This document shows positions 25,817 to 33,865 of a stretch of 64,000 bases of DNA, in pieces; the first letter of the stretch is position 1, and each line of letters opens with the position of its first letter. Location of the stretch: the NCBI GenBank assembly GCA_018607905.1, contig JABBAP010000072.1, positions 1 through 64,000 on the forward strand, given 5' to 3'. The notes under the pieces are model-generated. The model was not told where the DNA came from. It saw only the letters and a list, made by a program, of their open reading frames with translations, and made no database searches. A program made the position numbers and the translations under genes. This stretch comes from Paracoccaceae bacterium. GTDB taxonomy: Bacteria; Pseudomonadota; Alphaproteobacteria; Rhodobacterales; Rhodobacteraceae.

Positions 25817-26382
25817 TGACGATGAAATTTCTAAGCACCTTAACAACAGCAGCAGTGATTGGCGCGACACCAGCCTTTGCGGCCGGTGGTGGCTTCAACT
25901 TTGGCAACACAGACTTTGTTGTTGCGATTGCGTTTGTAATCTTTATCGGGATCCTGATCTATCTGAAGGTTCCTGGCATGGTGGGCGGAATGCTCGACAA
26001 ACGTGCTGAGGGCATTCAATCCGATCTGGACGAAGCCCGTGCATTGCGTGAAGAAGCGCAGTCGATTTTGGCAACTTATGAGCGCAAGCAAAAAGAAGTG
26101 GCCGAGCAAGCAGAACAGATCGTGGCAAATGCCAAATCTGAAGCGCAAGCAGCAGCGGATCAAGCGAAAGAGGATATCAAAGCCTCGATTGCGCGTCGGT
26201 TGCAAGCAGCACAGGATCAAATCGTTTCGGCACAAGCTTCTGCAGTTAAAGAAGTTCGTGACACAGCCGTTTCGGTTGCGATTTCCGCCGCAAGTGATGT
26301 GATCGCAAGCGGTATGTCTGCAAAAGATGGCAGCAGCCTGATTGATGCAGCGATTGCTGAAGTTGGCGAGAAACTGCACTAA
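25816..26382 (+). CDS. atpF: ATP synthase F0 subunit b
   Basis: About 188 residues. A signal-like N-terminus (LSTLTTAAVIGATPAFAAGG) precedes the membrane helix DFVVAIAFVIFIGILIYLKV and a long coiled coil, as in other alphaproteobacterial b subunits. Three starts compete: GTG 25813, ATG 25816 and ATG 25822; AAAGGG upstream fits the last two. It is the final gene of the F0 operon. The F1 genes are not in the window, in keeping with split F0/F1 loci in this class. Confidence 0.96.
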   Translation: MTMKFLSTLTTAAVIGATPAFAAGGGFNFGNTDFVVAIAFVIFIGILIYLKVPGMVGGMLDKRAEGIQSDLDEARALREEAQSILATYERKQKEVAEQAEQIVANAKSEAQAAADQAKEDIKASIARRLQAAQDQIVSAQASAVKEVRDTAVSVAISAASDVIASGMSAKDGSSLIDAAIAEVGEKLH

Positions 26383-26388
26383 GGTATT

Positions 26389-26411
26389 GTCGGGCTGAAG
26401 CCCGACCTACG
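26389..26411 (+). repeat. REP-like palindromic element, copy C (TC/GA variant)
   Basis: Identical over 23 bases to copy A at 3851. It begins seven bases after the atpF stop and is followed 13 bases later by the operon terminator. Confidence 0.85.
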
Positions 26412-26423
26412 CATTGAATTGAT

Positions 26424-26455
26424 CCCGTAGCGTTTGCTGCGGGGTTTTTCTTTTG
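26424..26455 (+). terminator. Intrinsic terminator of the F0 operon
   Basis: CCCGTAGC, loop GTTT, GCTGCGGG, then GTTTTTCTTTT. The eight-pair stem has one G-U. The final 18 bases from GCTGCGGGG onward are identical to those of the terminator at 27312. Confidence 0.85.
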
Positions 26456-26456
26456 C

Positions 26457-26501
26457 TTGACGTGACACTTTTTGGTGTTATTTATAGTGACACCTTTTGG
26501 T
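26457..26501 (+). promoter_or_regulatory. Promoter with paired operator repeats for the ArsR-family gene
   Basis: TTGACG at 26457..26462 and TATTTA at 26479..26484 form a sigma70-like pair with a 16-base spacer. Two direct copies of GTGACAC(T/C)TTTTGGT lie at 26462..26476 and 26487..26501, one overlapping the spacer and one just past the -10. This placement fits self-repression by the downstream ArsR-type protein. Confidence 0.6.
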
Positions 26502-26516
26502 TACATGAGATTCGGT

Positions 26517-26852
26517 ATGATGCACCTTTCACCAACAACCACGGCGGCGTTCAAAGCGTTGGGTGATCCCACGCGCCAGCAAATTCTGACGCTGTTATCC
26601 AAGCGCGAAATGAGCATCGCCGAGGTTTCAGACCAGTTTGAAATGTCACGCACGGGTGTGAAGAAGCATCTCAACCTATTGGAAAAAGGGCGTCTTATCC
26701 GTGTGCGCGCTGAAGGGCGCGAACGGTACAACACGTTAAACAGAGAAGGATTTTCGCAAATGGAGGGCTGGTTGAAATTCTTTGACCCGTTCTGGGATAG
26801 TAAATTGGCCGCTTTGAAAGCCGCCGCAGAGAAGGATTTTAACGATGAGTGA
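26517..26852 (+). CDS. ArsR-family winged-helix regulator
   Basis: 111 residues from the ATG at 26517 (an ATG at 26505 is also possible). FKALGDPTRQQILTLLSKRE and EVSDQFEMSRTGVKKHLNLLEKGRLI (in parts) form the ArsR HTH with the GRERYNTL wing. No metal-binding Cys is present, so it is not a metal sensor of the CadC type. It overlaps the AHSA1 gene by eight bases; ArsR-AHSA1 pairs are a common two-gene unit, often autoregulated. Confidence 0.92.
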   Translation: MMHLSPTTTAAFKALGDPTRQQILTLLSKREMSIAEVSDQFEMSRTGVKKHLNLLEKGRLIRVRAEGRERYNTLNREGFSQMEGWLKFFDPFWDSKLAALKAAAEKDFNDE

Positions 26853-27264
26853 TACAGCAATTGAGAAGACAGTGTTTTTGGGTGTTCCAGTGGATACCGC
26901 ATGGGCATTTTTGACGAAGGCCGACAAATTGGAGCAATGGTTTTTCAAAACGGATGCGGATTTTGAAGTTGGTGCTGCCTATACGTTGTACAGCCGCGAG
27001 GAAGAGGGTGCGAAACGCTGCTGGGGTGAAGTGTTGGAGATGAGCGCGCCGAGCCGTTTGCGCCAATCGTTCACGATTGCGCCTTTAGGCGGTGTGATGA
27101 CAGAGCTGTTGTGGGAGTTGAACGCCGTTGAAGGCGGCACGCGGATCAAGCTGACGCACACAGGGCTGGAGGCAGCTGGCGAAGCGGCGTTCGGTCTGAT
27201 GTCGGCGTTGGATGACGGCTGGGACAAGCATTTCGCGCATATGCGGGAAGCTGTTGCTAGCTGA
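26845..27264 (+). CDS. SRPBCC/AHSA1-domain protein
   Basis: 139 residues with the START-like AHSA1 pattern: VFLGVPVDTAWAFLTKADKLEQWF at the N-terminus, a central GEVLEMSAPSRLRQSFT strand pair and a C-terminal GWDKHFAHM helix. These proteins bind hydrophobic ligands in a deep pocket; a few act as Hsp90 activators. Coupled to the ArsR gene (eight-base overlap). The ligand is unknown. Confidence 0.9.
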   Translation: MSDTAIEKTVFLGVPVDTAWAFLTKADKLEQWFFKTDADFEVGAAYTLYSREEEGAKRCWGEVLEMSAPSRLRQSFTIAPLGGVMTELLWELNAVEGGTRIKLTHTGLEAAGEAAFGLMSALDDGWDKHFAHMREAVAS

Positions 27265-27277
27265 TGAATTGAACGGT

Positions 27278-27300
27278 GGCGGGCTGAAGCCCGCCCTACG
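27278..27300 (+). repeat. REP-like palindromic element, copy D (GC variant)
   Basis: Same 23-base element as copy B at 10379. It begins 13 bases after the AHSA1 stop and is followed 11 bases later by a terminator, copying the layout after atpF. Confidence 0.85.
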
Positions 27301-27311
27301 GTTTTGATTGA

Positions 27312-27341
27312 CCCTGCGGTGTATGCTGCGGGGTTTTTCTT
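27312..27341 (+). terminator. Intrinsic terminator of the ArsR-AHSA1 unit
   Basis: CCCTGCGG, loop TGTATG, CTGCGGGG, then TTTTTCTTT. The stem has eight pairs including two G-U. Its 3' arm and T-tract are identical to the F0 operon terminator. Confidence 0.8.
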
Positions 27342-27372
27342 TGGATATTGTAATGTTTCTAGAGTCAGCAGC

Positions 27373-27810
27373 TCAATGCCGTTTCTTTGCGTTAAGCCAA
27401 TGCAAAACAAAGCGTGAAACGAAGAAGGCCGATATACAAAACACGATGCCGAATACCAAAAATGCTGCAGTCTCGGTGCCGCGACATCCATCAATCGTGT
27501 GCCCATAAAAACGGTTATCGTCGATTGTGCGATCTACGATCTCTAATAATAGAAAGTAGGCTATTAAGATTGTTGTTATCAAGTAGAGCCAGAATTGCCG
27601 CACAAAGAAACCAATCCCAAAGATCACAAGTATGGCGAGCGGAAGAGGACGTTTAAGTATTAGAAGCAGTTCTTCGAATGTACTTATTGGACCATCAGAG
27701 GGGACCCAAGTAGGATTCGATATTTGACACCATTCAGATTGTGCGAAAACAGGATCAGAATAAGTCAGAGCGATCAAAAAGAAAGAAGTTGATACGCCTA
27801 GATGCTTCAT
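27373..27810 (-). CDS. Hypothetical membrane protein
   Basis: 145 residues from the ATG at 27810, which overlaps the stop of hom (TGATG) with GAGG five bases ahead. A signal peptide (ends near FAQS) is followed by a short periplasmic part with two Cys and about three hydrophobic helices (LPLAILVIFGIGFFVR, FWLYLITTILIAYFLLLEIV, TAAFLVFGIVFCISAFFV). No family recognised. It is AT-richer than hom, yet coupled to it, which suggests a later arrival at the operon end. Confidence 0.65.
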   Translation of the reverse strand: MKHLGVSTSFFLIALTYSDPVFAQSEWCQISNPTWVPSDGPISTFEELLLILKRPLPLAILVIFGIGFFVRQFWLYLITTILIAYFLLLEIVDRTIDDNRFYGHTIDGCRGTETAAFLVFGIVFCISAFFVSRFVLHWLNAKKRH

Positions 27811-29096
27811 CAAACCTCGACGATTTTCAACGCAATAGGGTCGCTGGTTGTGTCCTTGTTGGTGGCTATTGCTTTCAGTGCTTTGTCCACGTTCGCGGGT
27901 TCTGTGGGGTGGGTTACGATCAGAACGGGTGCGCTGTCGCCTTCGTGATTTTGTTGGCGAAGGCGGTCGATGCTGATGCTTGCGTCGCCTAGCGCGCGCG
28001 CGATGTTGGCGAGCACGCCTGGGGCATCGCGCAGGGATGTGCGGATGTAATAGGCGGACGGTGTTGTGGATTGTGCGGCGGGTGCGCTGGTCAGTTGTGC
28101 GGCGGGGATGCCGAAGGTTGGGATGTTGATTCCGCGTGCGATATCCATGACGTCGCCCATGACGGCGGATGCGGTTGGGCCTTCGCCAGCACCTGCACCC
28201 CGAAGGACGATTTGGCCGACGTTGTCGCCCTCGATCACCACCATGTTTGTGCCACCTTCGAGTTGGCCGAGGGGAGAGTTGTAGGGGACGAGGCAGGGTT
28301 GCATCGTTTGTTCTAGTCCGTGGTCTGTCATTTGGGACAGGCCGAGGAGTTTGATGCGGTAGCCCATGTCTTTGGCCGCTGTGATGTCATCAATTGAGAT
28401 TTCACCGATGCCTTGCAGTTGGGCCGCACCAAAATCGACTTGGGTGCCGTAGGCGATGGATGACAGCAGCACGAGTTTGTGGGCCGCGTCGATGCCACCC
28501 ACATCAAGGTTCGGGTCTGCTTCTAGGAAGCCGAGTTTGTTGGCTTCTTCAAAGATTTGATCGTAGGGCAGGCCCGAGTGTTCCATGCGGGTGAGGATGT
28601 AGTTACAGGTGCCGTTCATCACGCCCATGATGCGGGTGATTTTGTTGCCTGCCAACCCTTCGGTGAGGGCTTTGATAACGGGGATGCCGCCTGCGACTGC
28701 GGCTTCAAAGCGCAAGGAAACCTTTGCGGTTTCAGCGGCACTGGCAAGGGCGTGACCGTGGTGCGCGAGCAGGGCTTTGTTCGCGGTGACGACGTGTTTG
28801 CCTGCGCCAAGCGCGGCCTCGACGGAGGCTTTGGCAGGGCCGTCTTCGCCACCCATTAATTCAACGTAAACATCCACATCGTCGCGTTTGGCGAGCGTAA
28901 CTGGATCGTCTTCCCATGCGTAATTCGACAGGTCCACGCCACGGTTTTTGGTGCGTGACTGGGCGCACACGGCGGTGACCTCAACCGAGACACCAGAGCG
29001 GGCGGACAAAAGCGCAGCGTTCTGTTGAACGATCTTGATGACACCAGCGCCAACAGTTCCAAGACCGGCAATGCCGAGGCGAAGGGATTTGGTCAT
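27810..29096 (-). CDS. hom: Homoserine dehydrogenase
   Basis: 428 residues. N-terminal NAD(P) site GLGTVGAGV, catalytic domain with ANKALLAHHG, MNGTCNYILT, GFLEADPNLDVGGIDAAHKL (in parts), and a C-terminal ACT domain beginning YYIRTSLRDAPGVLANIARAL that normally senses threonine. It reduces aspartate semialdehyde to homoserine for Thr and Met synthesis. ATG at 29096. An inverted repeat stands in its leader at 29121..29157. Confidence 0.97.
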   Translation of the reverse strand: MTKSLRLGIAGLGTVGAGVIKIVQQNAALLSARSGVSVEVTAVCAQSRTKNRGVDLSNYAWEDDPVTLAKRDDVDVYVELMGGEDGPAKASVEAALGAGKHVVTANKALLAHHGHALASAAETAKVSLRFEAAVAGGIPVIKALTEGLAGNKITRIMGVMNGTCNYILTRMEHSGLPYDQIFEEANKLGFLEADPNLDVGGIDAAHKLVLLSSIAYGTQVDFGAAQLQGIGEISIDDITAAKDMGYRIKLLGLSQMTDHGLEQTMQPCLVPYNSPLGQLEGGTNMVVIEGDNVGQIVLRGAGAGEGPTASAVMGDVMDIARGINIPTFGIPAAQLTSAPAAQSTTPSAYYIRTSLRDAPGVLANIARALGDASISIDRLRQQNHEGDSAPVLIVTHPTEPANVDKALKAIATNKDTTSDPIALKIVEV

Positions 29097-29120
29097 GGGA
29101 GTAGCCTTTTGGTGTCTGTT

Positions 29121-29157
29121 ACGTCGCGTTTTGTGTTAGCGGAACAGGCCGCGACGT
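29121..29157 (-). promoter_or_regulatory. Inverted repeat in the hom leader
   Basis: ACGTCGCG (29121..29128) and CGCGACGT (29150..29157) are perfect reverse complements 21 bases apart, between the lipoprotein gene and hom. No T-tract or leader peptide rich in Thr or Met codons was seen, so an attenuator is not shown. It may be a weak terminator for the upstream gene or a regulator site. Confidence 0.35.
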
Positions 29158-29173
29158 GCAACGTGAACTGGCG

Positions 29174-29440
29174 TTAATTTCCGACTTGGCGGCGCAGTCG
29201 ATCTGCGCGCGCACGCAAGGCCAAAGCACGCGCGGCAAGGCGATCTGCATCGGTTTGGTTTTCAGCGGCGTCCGATTGCACGGTTGCGCCCGCGGATTCT
29301 AATTCAGATGTCACCGCAAGCTCTGGCCAGTCTGGGCCTTTTGCTTCTGATCCCTCGGGGTATTCGTAATCGGGGTTGTTGTCCTGAATGGAACAGCCAG
29401 CAAGCGCAAGGAAGGTTGCAAAGGTGAGGATCGCGCGCAT
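29174..29440 (-). CDS. Small lipoprotein of unknown function
   Basis: 88 residues with a type II signal peptide (MRAILTFATFLALAGC, lipobox LAGC). Two residues after Cys are Ser-Ile, so outer-membrane sorting is possible. The mature part is acidic (DNNPDYEYPEGSEAKGPDWPEL) and ends in an Arg/Ala-rich helix (ADRLAARALALRARADRLRR). No recognised domain. It shares its strand with hom and is divergent from the TetR gene. Confidence 0.8.
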   Translation of the reverse strand: MRAILTFATFLALAGCSIQDNNPDYEYPEGSEAKGPDWPELAVTSELESAGATVQSDAAENQTDADRLAARALALRARADRLRRQVGN

Positions 29441-29506
29441 TTGAAGGCTCCGATGGGTTACAGGTTCCTTTTATGGGAATGGCGGGATCGAAGCAACGGG
29501 GTTGCA

Positions 29507-29526
29507 ATTAAACGAGCGTTCATTTC
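29507..29526. promoter_or_regulatory. Candidate TetR operator
   Basis: The core AACGAGCGTT (29511..29520) is an exact inverted repeat around AG, with partly symmetrical flanks (TTA on the left, CATT on the right). It lies 36 bases ahead of the TetR gene and 66 bases ahead of the divergent lipoprotein gene, a position suited to self-regulation. Confidence 0.5.
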
Positions 29527-29555
29527 TTTTGGGGCAGACGTGAAAAGGATGCCAG

Positions 29556-30137
29556 ATGGCGCGTAAATCAGGATCAAGTTCGGAAAAGACGCGACCTTTG
29601 GTGCGCAGCGCGGCATTAAGCCTGTTTGCGCGCTATGGATTTGCGGCGGTTTCGATGCGCCAGATTGCAGCCGAAGTTGGCGTGCAAGCGGGCGCGTTGT
29701 ATCGTTATACGCCCGACAAACAGAGCCTGCTGTTTGAGTTGATGCAAGTGCACATGGAGGAATTGCTGGCGGCGTGGGGTGAGGTTGATCCCAAGGGAGC
29801 GCCGTTGGATCGGTTGGATAGCTTTGTGCGATTTCACATTCATCATCACATGGATCGCGCGGAGGCGGTTTTCATTTCGTACATGGAATTGCGCAATCTA
29901 ACGCCTGCGAATTTCGCGGTGATCGAAGGTTTGCGTGCGCAGTACGAGCAGGTCTTGGAAGAAATTCTGAACGCATGCGGGGCGGCGGCTGGGGATCGCA
30001 AGCTGACGACTTTGGCAGTTTTGGCGATGCTGACGGGCGTGAATACATGGTACCGCGAGGGCGGTCGATTGGATCGAGACGCCATCGCGGACAGTTATGT
30101 GGGAATGGTGCGGGGCCTGATTAGCGCAGCTGCGTAA
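29556..30137 (+). CDS. TetR/AcrR-family regulator
   Basis: 193 residues. The N-terminal HTH reads LVRSAALSLFARYGFAAVSM then IAAEVGVQAGALYRYTPDK, a standard TetR recognition helix, followed by a TetR_C-type ligand domain. The general shape resembles regulators of fatty-acid or acyl-CoA genes, but no such gene is adjacent. A palindrome is found upstream. Its last 17 bases overlap the end of the convergent M16 gene. Confidence 0.92.
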   Translation: MARKSGSSSEKTRPLVRSAALSLFARYGFAAVSMRQIAAEVGVQAGALYRYTPDKQSLLFELMQVHMEELLAAWGEVDPKGAPLDRLDSFVRFHIHHHMDRAEAVFISYMELRNLTPANFAVIEGLRAQYEQVLEEILNACGAAAGDRKLTTLAVLAMLTGVNTWYREGGRLDRDAIADSYVGMVRGLISAAA

Positions 30138-31449
30138 GGCAATGACGCAGGGGTTTTGAGAGCGGTTGTTCGCAATATCCGTTCGCTTTCATGGCGTCGG
30201 GCGGGGGGACTGCACCACCGATCAAAATCACGAGGTAATCGCCAAAAGGCGGCAGGTGATCCGCTGCGTTTTTGCGCGCCTTTTTGAAATCAGCATTCAC
30301 GATTGCGCCAAACAGCGGGAATTGGATCCGCCCTGTCGCGCCGTTTGTGTATTCGCTCATGTATTGCGTGGCGCCCCAGCGGGGGTTGGTTGCGAATTGA
30401 TGTTCTAAGCCGTTGATGAGGCGGCGTTTGTTGTTGTTTAAGCCCTGATCCGTTGCTTCGCCGTCGCGCACGCGGGTGTAGATACCTTCCATTTCGGACA
30501 GGATTGTTGGCCATTCTTGCGATAGAACGGTGGCCGACATGCCCATCACGGCGCGGTTTTTGCCGATCTGTTCAAAATCGGAGGCAGGGCTGTAGGCGGC
30601 GCGGAGTTCTTGGCGGATGACGCGAAACATCTCGGAGCCTTGATTGACGCCCATGTAATCCATCAAAAGATTTGCACCGACCATATCTATTTCATCTGCG
30701 AAAGTTTCAGATTTGATCACATACATCAGCGTTTCAAGGCTGTCTGGGTCGGGTGCAAAGATCACGCCTTTTGGCAGATCAGTGGTGACAACGGTAGGAT
30801 AGGACACGTCATTTGGTTGAATTGGAAGCCCACGCAAGAGCGCGTTGACCGCCGAACGCGCAGATTCGTCTTTGGCGCGCAGGACAACGTGGCTCGGCAT
30901 GCCAAAACGGAAGGTGAGACCACTCACATCGGTGCCATCGTCCTCTTCTGGGAACAGCATGAAATCAAGCAGAACGCCCACCACATTGCCGGGACGACGG
31001 GTTTTTGTGGCCAGTAACGGGCGTTGTTGCACGGATTGACGGGCGTACCACGGGCGCGAAAATTCGCTGCTGGTGAGCAGATCGCCAAGGTGGGTGAGCC
31101 CGTCTTTGAAGGCGTCGTCAGGGGCGGTTATCGTCAGCATGATGTGTTGTGGAAGGGTGGTGATACCTAAGCCTATGCCGTTGATTTCACGGTAGGTTTC
31201 TGCCTCGAATGCCGACAGCGTGGGGGTTGATCCGCCGATAATTGTCGCAAGGCCGGCGTGGGATGCTTCGATCCGATTTTCTGCCAAACTGTTGAGCGGC
31301 CACATCAGGCTGAGCGCGGAGAGGCCATTTGCTAGGGGCCGCAACGTGGCAAATTGCGGTGAAGTTTTGCTGGCAATAAGTTCGTCCTGGGCAAACGCTG
31401 GTGTTGTGAAGCAAATAAGAACGGCGAGGATGGCGTGGAAGAATTTCAT
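30121..31449 (-). CDS. M16-family peptidase homologue lacking the zinc motif
   Basis: 442 residues with a signal peptide (MKFFHAILAVLICFTTPAFA). The fold is that of M16 (insulinase/PqqL group), but no HxxEH is present. The C-terminal half keeps RQELRAAYSPAS, the R-x-Y-type substrate motif of the non-catalytic partner. In two-chain M16 peptidases one subunit carries zinc and the other shapes the chamber, so this is the probable partner of the adjacent active gene, whose stop is two bases upstream. Periplasmic. Confidence 0.88.
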   Translation of the reverse strand: MKFFHAILAVLICFTTPAFAQDELIASKTSPQFATLRPLANGLSALSLMWPLNSLAENRIEASHAGLATIIGGSTPTLSAFEAETYREINGIGLGITTLPQHIMLTITAPDDAFKDGLTHLGDLLTSSEFSRPWYARQSVQQRPLLATKTRRPGNVVGVLLDFMLFPEEDDGTDVSGLTFRFGMPSHVVLRAKDESARSAVNALLRGLPIQPNDVSYPTVVTTDLPKGVIFAPDPDSLETLMYVIKSETFADEIDMVGANLLMDYMGVNQGSEMFRVIRQELRAAYSPASDFEQIGKNRAVMGMSATVLSQEWPTILSEMEGIYTRVRDGEATDQGLNNNKRRLINGLEHQFATNPRWGATQYMSEYTNGATGRIQFPLFGAIVNADFKKARKNAADHLPPFGDYLVILIGGAVPPPDAMKANGYCEQPLSKPLRHCLTQLR

Positions 31450-31450
31450 G

Positions 31451-32734
31451 TTATTCTTCCTTTTGTGCGAACAGGATCGACGTGGCCGATGGCGCGATCA
31501 ATGTGTTCATGAAAAGATGAACTTCGGCGTCTGTGGTGTCTTCGATCAGTTTGGCGTAGGTGCCCGGCGAAATCGGGGGCAGGCCGTCGGAGGCGACGTT
31601 TTCCAAAAAGCTGAGGAAATCTTGGGCCCCGCGTGCAGCCCCTTTGGCGTGGGCAGCGTTGCGCTGGCGTGCGGTTGCGATTTCTTCGGTGGTGATCGGT
31701 GTTTCAAGGAGCGTGTGAAGCGCGGTTTCAAAGCCAGCGAGCGCGGTTTCAAAATCAACTCCGGGCATTGGTTCGATAAACGTGGTCATTTCCGTATCGC
31801 CGTTTTTTGCCATGAAAAAATCTGTGCCGATGGATTGGAAATCAAAGCCATTGAACATGAGAGCTTCGCGGATACGTGATTGAAAGATCGTCACGCCGAT
31901 GAAAAACTCGCCTTGCAGATCAATTGATGTGTCGACCCAATCGAGGTCTACGAATTTGGTGTAAACGATGATGTCGTCTTGCAAACGATTAGAGGTGAGG
32001 CGTTCCAGTTTGCGCAGATTTGGATCGGGTTTTTCATTCAGCCACCATTTTTCAGGCGGGTCGGATTTTTCCGTGTCACCGAAGTATTCTTTCACCTTGG
32101 CGGCGGCGATTTTGGGATCAATTTTGCCAGACACAATCACCGATACGTTGGACGGCGCGTAGTGTTTTTTGTGAAAATCGAGCGCGGTTTGCAGGTTCAG
32201 CCTTGGTACGTCTTCGATCATGTTATTGGCGCGGCCCCGTTTGGAGCCGTACAGATTTTGCAGCGCAATGCGGCGCAACCAGCGGGTTGGATATTGGCGT
32301 TCGCGCAAAAAGGTCTCACGCTCCACGATTTTGATTTCGCTTTCCAGAAAATCCTGCGGCAGTTTTGGTTCGTACAAAACAGCGCGCGACAGTTTCATCA
32401 GCTGATCTAGATCACGCACAGGCCCAGAGTTGGTGTAGATCGTCGCGACCGAGCTGGTTTTGGCAAATAAATCACGGGCGCGGGGTTCACGCAGCACGTA
32501 AGTGTCGGCAGAAAACGCGGCGAGGTGTTCAAGGAAATGCGCGGTGCCAGAGACTTCGTCGTCATCATAACTGCCGGAAAGGACGATCAATTGCACATCC
32601 ACGCGGTTAAATTTATCGCGCGGCACCACATAAGCAGAATGCAACCCGCCGATATCGGTGAGGGGGATCACCTCTTGTGATTGGGCAGTGAAAGGAATGG
32701 CAAAAAGAAGGGCGGCAAAGATAGTTCGGATCAC
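31451..32734 (-). CDS. M16-family zinc metallopeptidase
   Basis: 427 residues from a GTG at 32734. Signal peptide ends near AQSQ. The inverted zinc motif HFLEH is at residues 66-70 in GTAHFLEHLAAFS, and the distal Glu is in VERETFLRE near 138-145. The protein is thus the active member of a periplasmic M16 pair with the following gene. It likely degrades short or misfolded peptides. No neighbour suggests a dedicated substrate such as a bacteriocin or PQQ precursor. Confidence 0.92.
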   Translation of the reverse strand: MIRTIFAALLFAIPFTAQSQEVIPLTDIGGLHSAYVVPRDKFNRVDVQLIVLSGSYDDDEVSGTAHFLEHLAAFSADTYVLREPRARDLFAKTSSVATIYTNSGPVRDLDQLMKLSRAVLYEPKLPQDFLESEIKIVERETFLRERQYPTRWLRRIALQNLYGSKRGRANNMIEDVPRLNLQTALDFHKKHYAPSNVSVIVSGKIDPKIAAAKVKEYFGDTEKSDPPEKWWLNEKPDPNLRKLERLTSNRLQDDIIVYTKFVDLDWVDTSIDLQGEFFIGVTIFQSRIREALMFNGFDFQSIGTDFFMAKNGDTEMTTFIEPMPGVDFETALAGFETALHTLLETPITTEEIATARQRNAAHAKGAARGAQDFLSFLENVASDGLPPISPGTYAKLIEDTTDAEVHLFMNTLIAPSATSILFAQKEE

Positions 32735-32834
32735 GCTATGGCCTGTTTAATGAGTTGGTCCGCAAAGCTGGGACAGATATTGATATGGAGTAGAACGGTT
32801 TTGCGTCAAAGATGCAATCACGAGGCGCGTGATA

Positions 32835-33740
32835 TCAATCTTGCGCGAGTGTTTGCGCGGTGACGTGGCAGGTGATTGTAACAGCATCGTTTTCTTTGGG
32901 GTTTTTGGTCGGCGACAGCGTACAGATCGCAGGCAAGGCCATTGCTTCGCGGCGCAGAAGAATGGGCGGCTGGCCGACAAGGCAAACATAGGTGCCGTTG
33001 GAGGACAGATCGCGCAGGTAGGCGTGGTCTTTGCGCATTTCGATCACAAGATGTTGGCGCGAAACCCACTGGCGCGGAATGGTAAGATCGCATTCTTCAC
33101 CGCGCCCAACAGAGATCGGAACGCCCCGTGTGCACACAACCGTTTTATCCAGAAAGCTGAGGTAAGCCGACAGGCGGCCCGACCCGATGCCGCCATGATC
33201 TGTCTTTGCGTGTGAAACTTGTGTTGTCATAGTTTGGTTGAACTCGGCAAAACGGTAAACGCGCTCGCTCTCGGATTTGCCACGGAGTTGGCGGTTGTCG
33301 AAAAAACGGACCAGCGATTGATCGCCTTCATCAAGGCATTGATACAGGGCTTGGCTGCACAGCGCCTCTTTGGGGTTGGCAAGATCGGCAAGGCGCGCGG
33401 CGACGTTTACGGGATCGCCAAAAATGTCGTCGCGGGTTCGAATGGCGGGGCCATAATCCACGCCAATGTGGACGTCGAGATCCCCGTCAGAGGTTTTAGA
33501 GAGCATATCTTGGACAGTCGAAAAGGCGTTTTGAGGGTTTTCGAACGTGCATAAAACATCGTCGCCGCGTGAATGGATAAACTCGCCACCATGTTCGGAA
33601 ATTACACCGCGCAACTGATCGAGGCAGGCTGCGATTTGCGTTCGCGCCTGCGTGTTGCCGACTTTTTCATAAAGCGCCGTGCTGCCAGAAATATCGGCGT
33701 AAACAATGGCAACGGTGACGTCGAATTGATGGTCTTGCAT
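32835..33740 (-). CDS. Class III nucleotide cyclase with C-terminal FHA domain (copy 1)
   Basis: 301 residues from the ATG at 33740 (AAAGGAC ahead). N-terminal cyclase domain: metal Asp in YADISGST and in HSRGDDVLCTF, transition-state Asn/Arg in FGDPVNVAARL. The base-recognition Lys expected in the V-K-x-x-GD position is His (IHSRGD), so the product nucleotide is uncertain. The C-terminal FHA domain (VGRGEECDLTI, SRQHLVIEMR, DLSSNGTYV) reads phospho-threonine. No membrane helix. A paralogue lies directly upstream on the same strand. Confidence 0.9.
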   Translation of the reverse strand: MQDHQFDVTVAIVYADISGSTALYEKVGNTQARTQIAACLDQLRGVISEHGGEFIHSRGDDVLCTFENPQNAFSTVQDMLSKTSDGDLDVHIGVDYGPAIRTRDDIFGDPVNVAARLADLANPKEALCSQALYQCLDEGDQSLVRFFDNRQLRGKSESERVYRFAEFNQTMTTQVSHAKTDHGGIGSGRLSAYLSFLDKTVVCTRGVPISVGRGEECDLTIPRQWVSRQHLVIEMRKDHAYLRDLSSNGTYVCLVGQPPILLRREAMALPAICTLSPTKNPKENDAVTITCHVTAQTLAQD

Positions 33741-33865
33741 TAAAAAGTCCTTTGCCCGCGAATTCGGTGCAGGTCTGTAATTTGGGCACGATAGGGGAGC
33801 AATTGGCGTAGGGCAAGTTGGTCGGGCGGGAGAAATACGTGAAAAACTCGGGAAAAGGGGTGTTG

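Noticed and set aside
32817-32833. ATCACG...CGTGAT hairpin after the first cyclase-FHA gene
   Set aside because: Only six pairs and no T-tract directly after it; could be chance.
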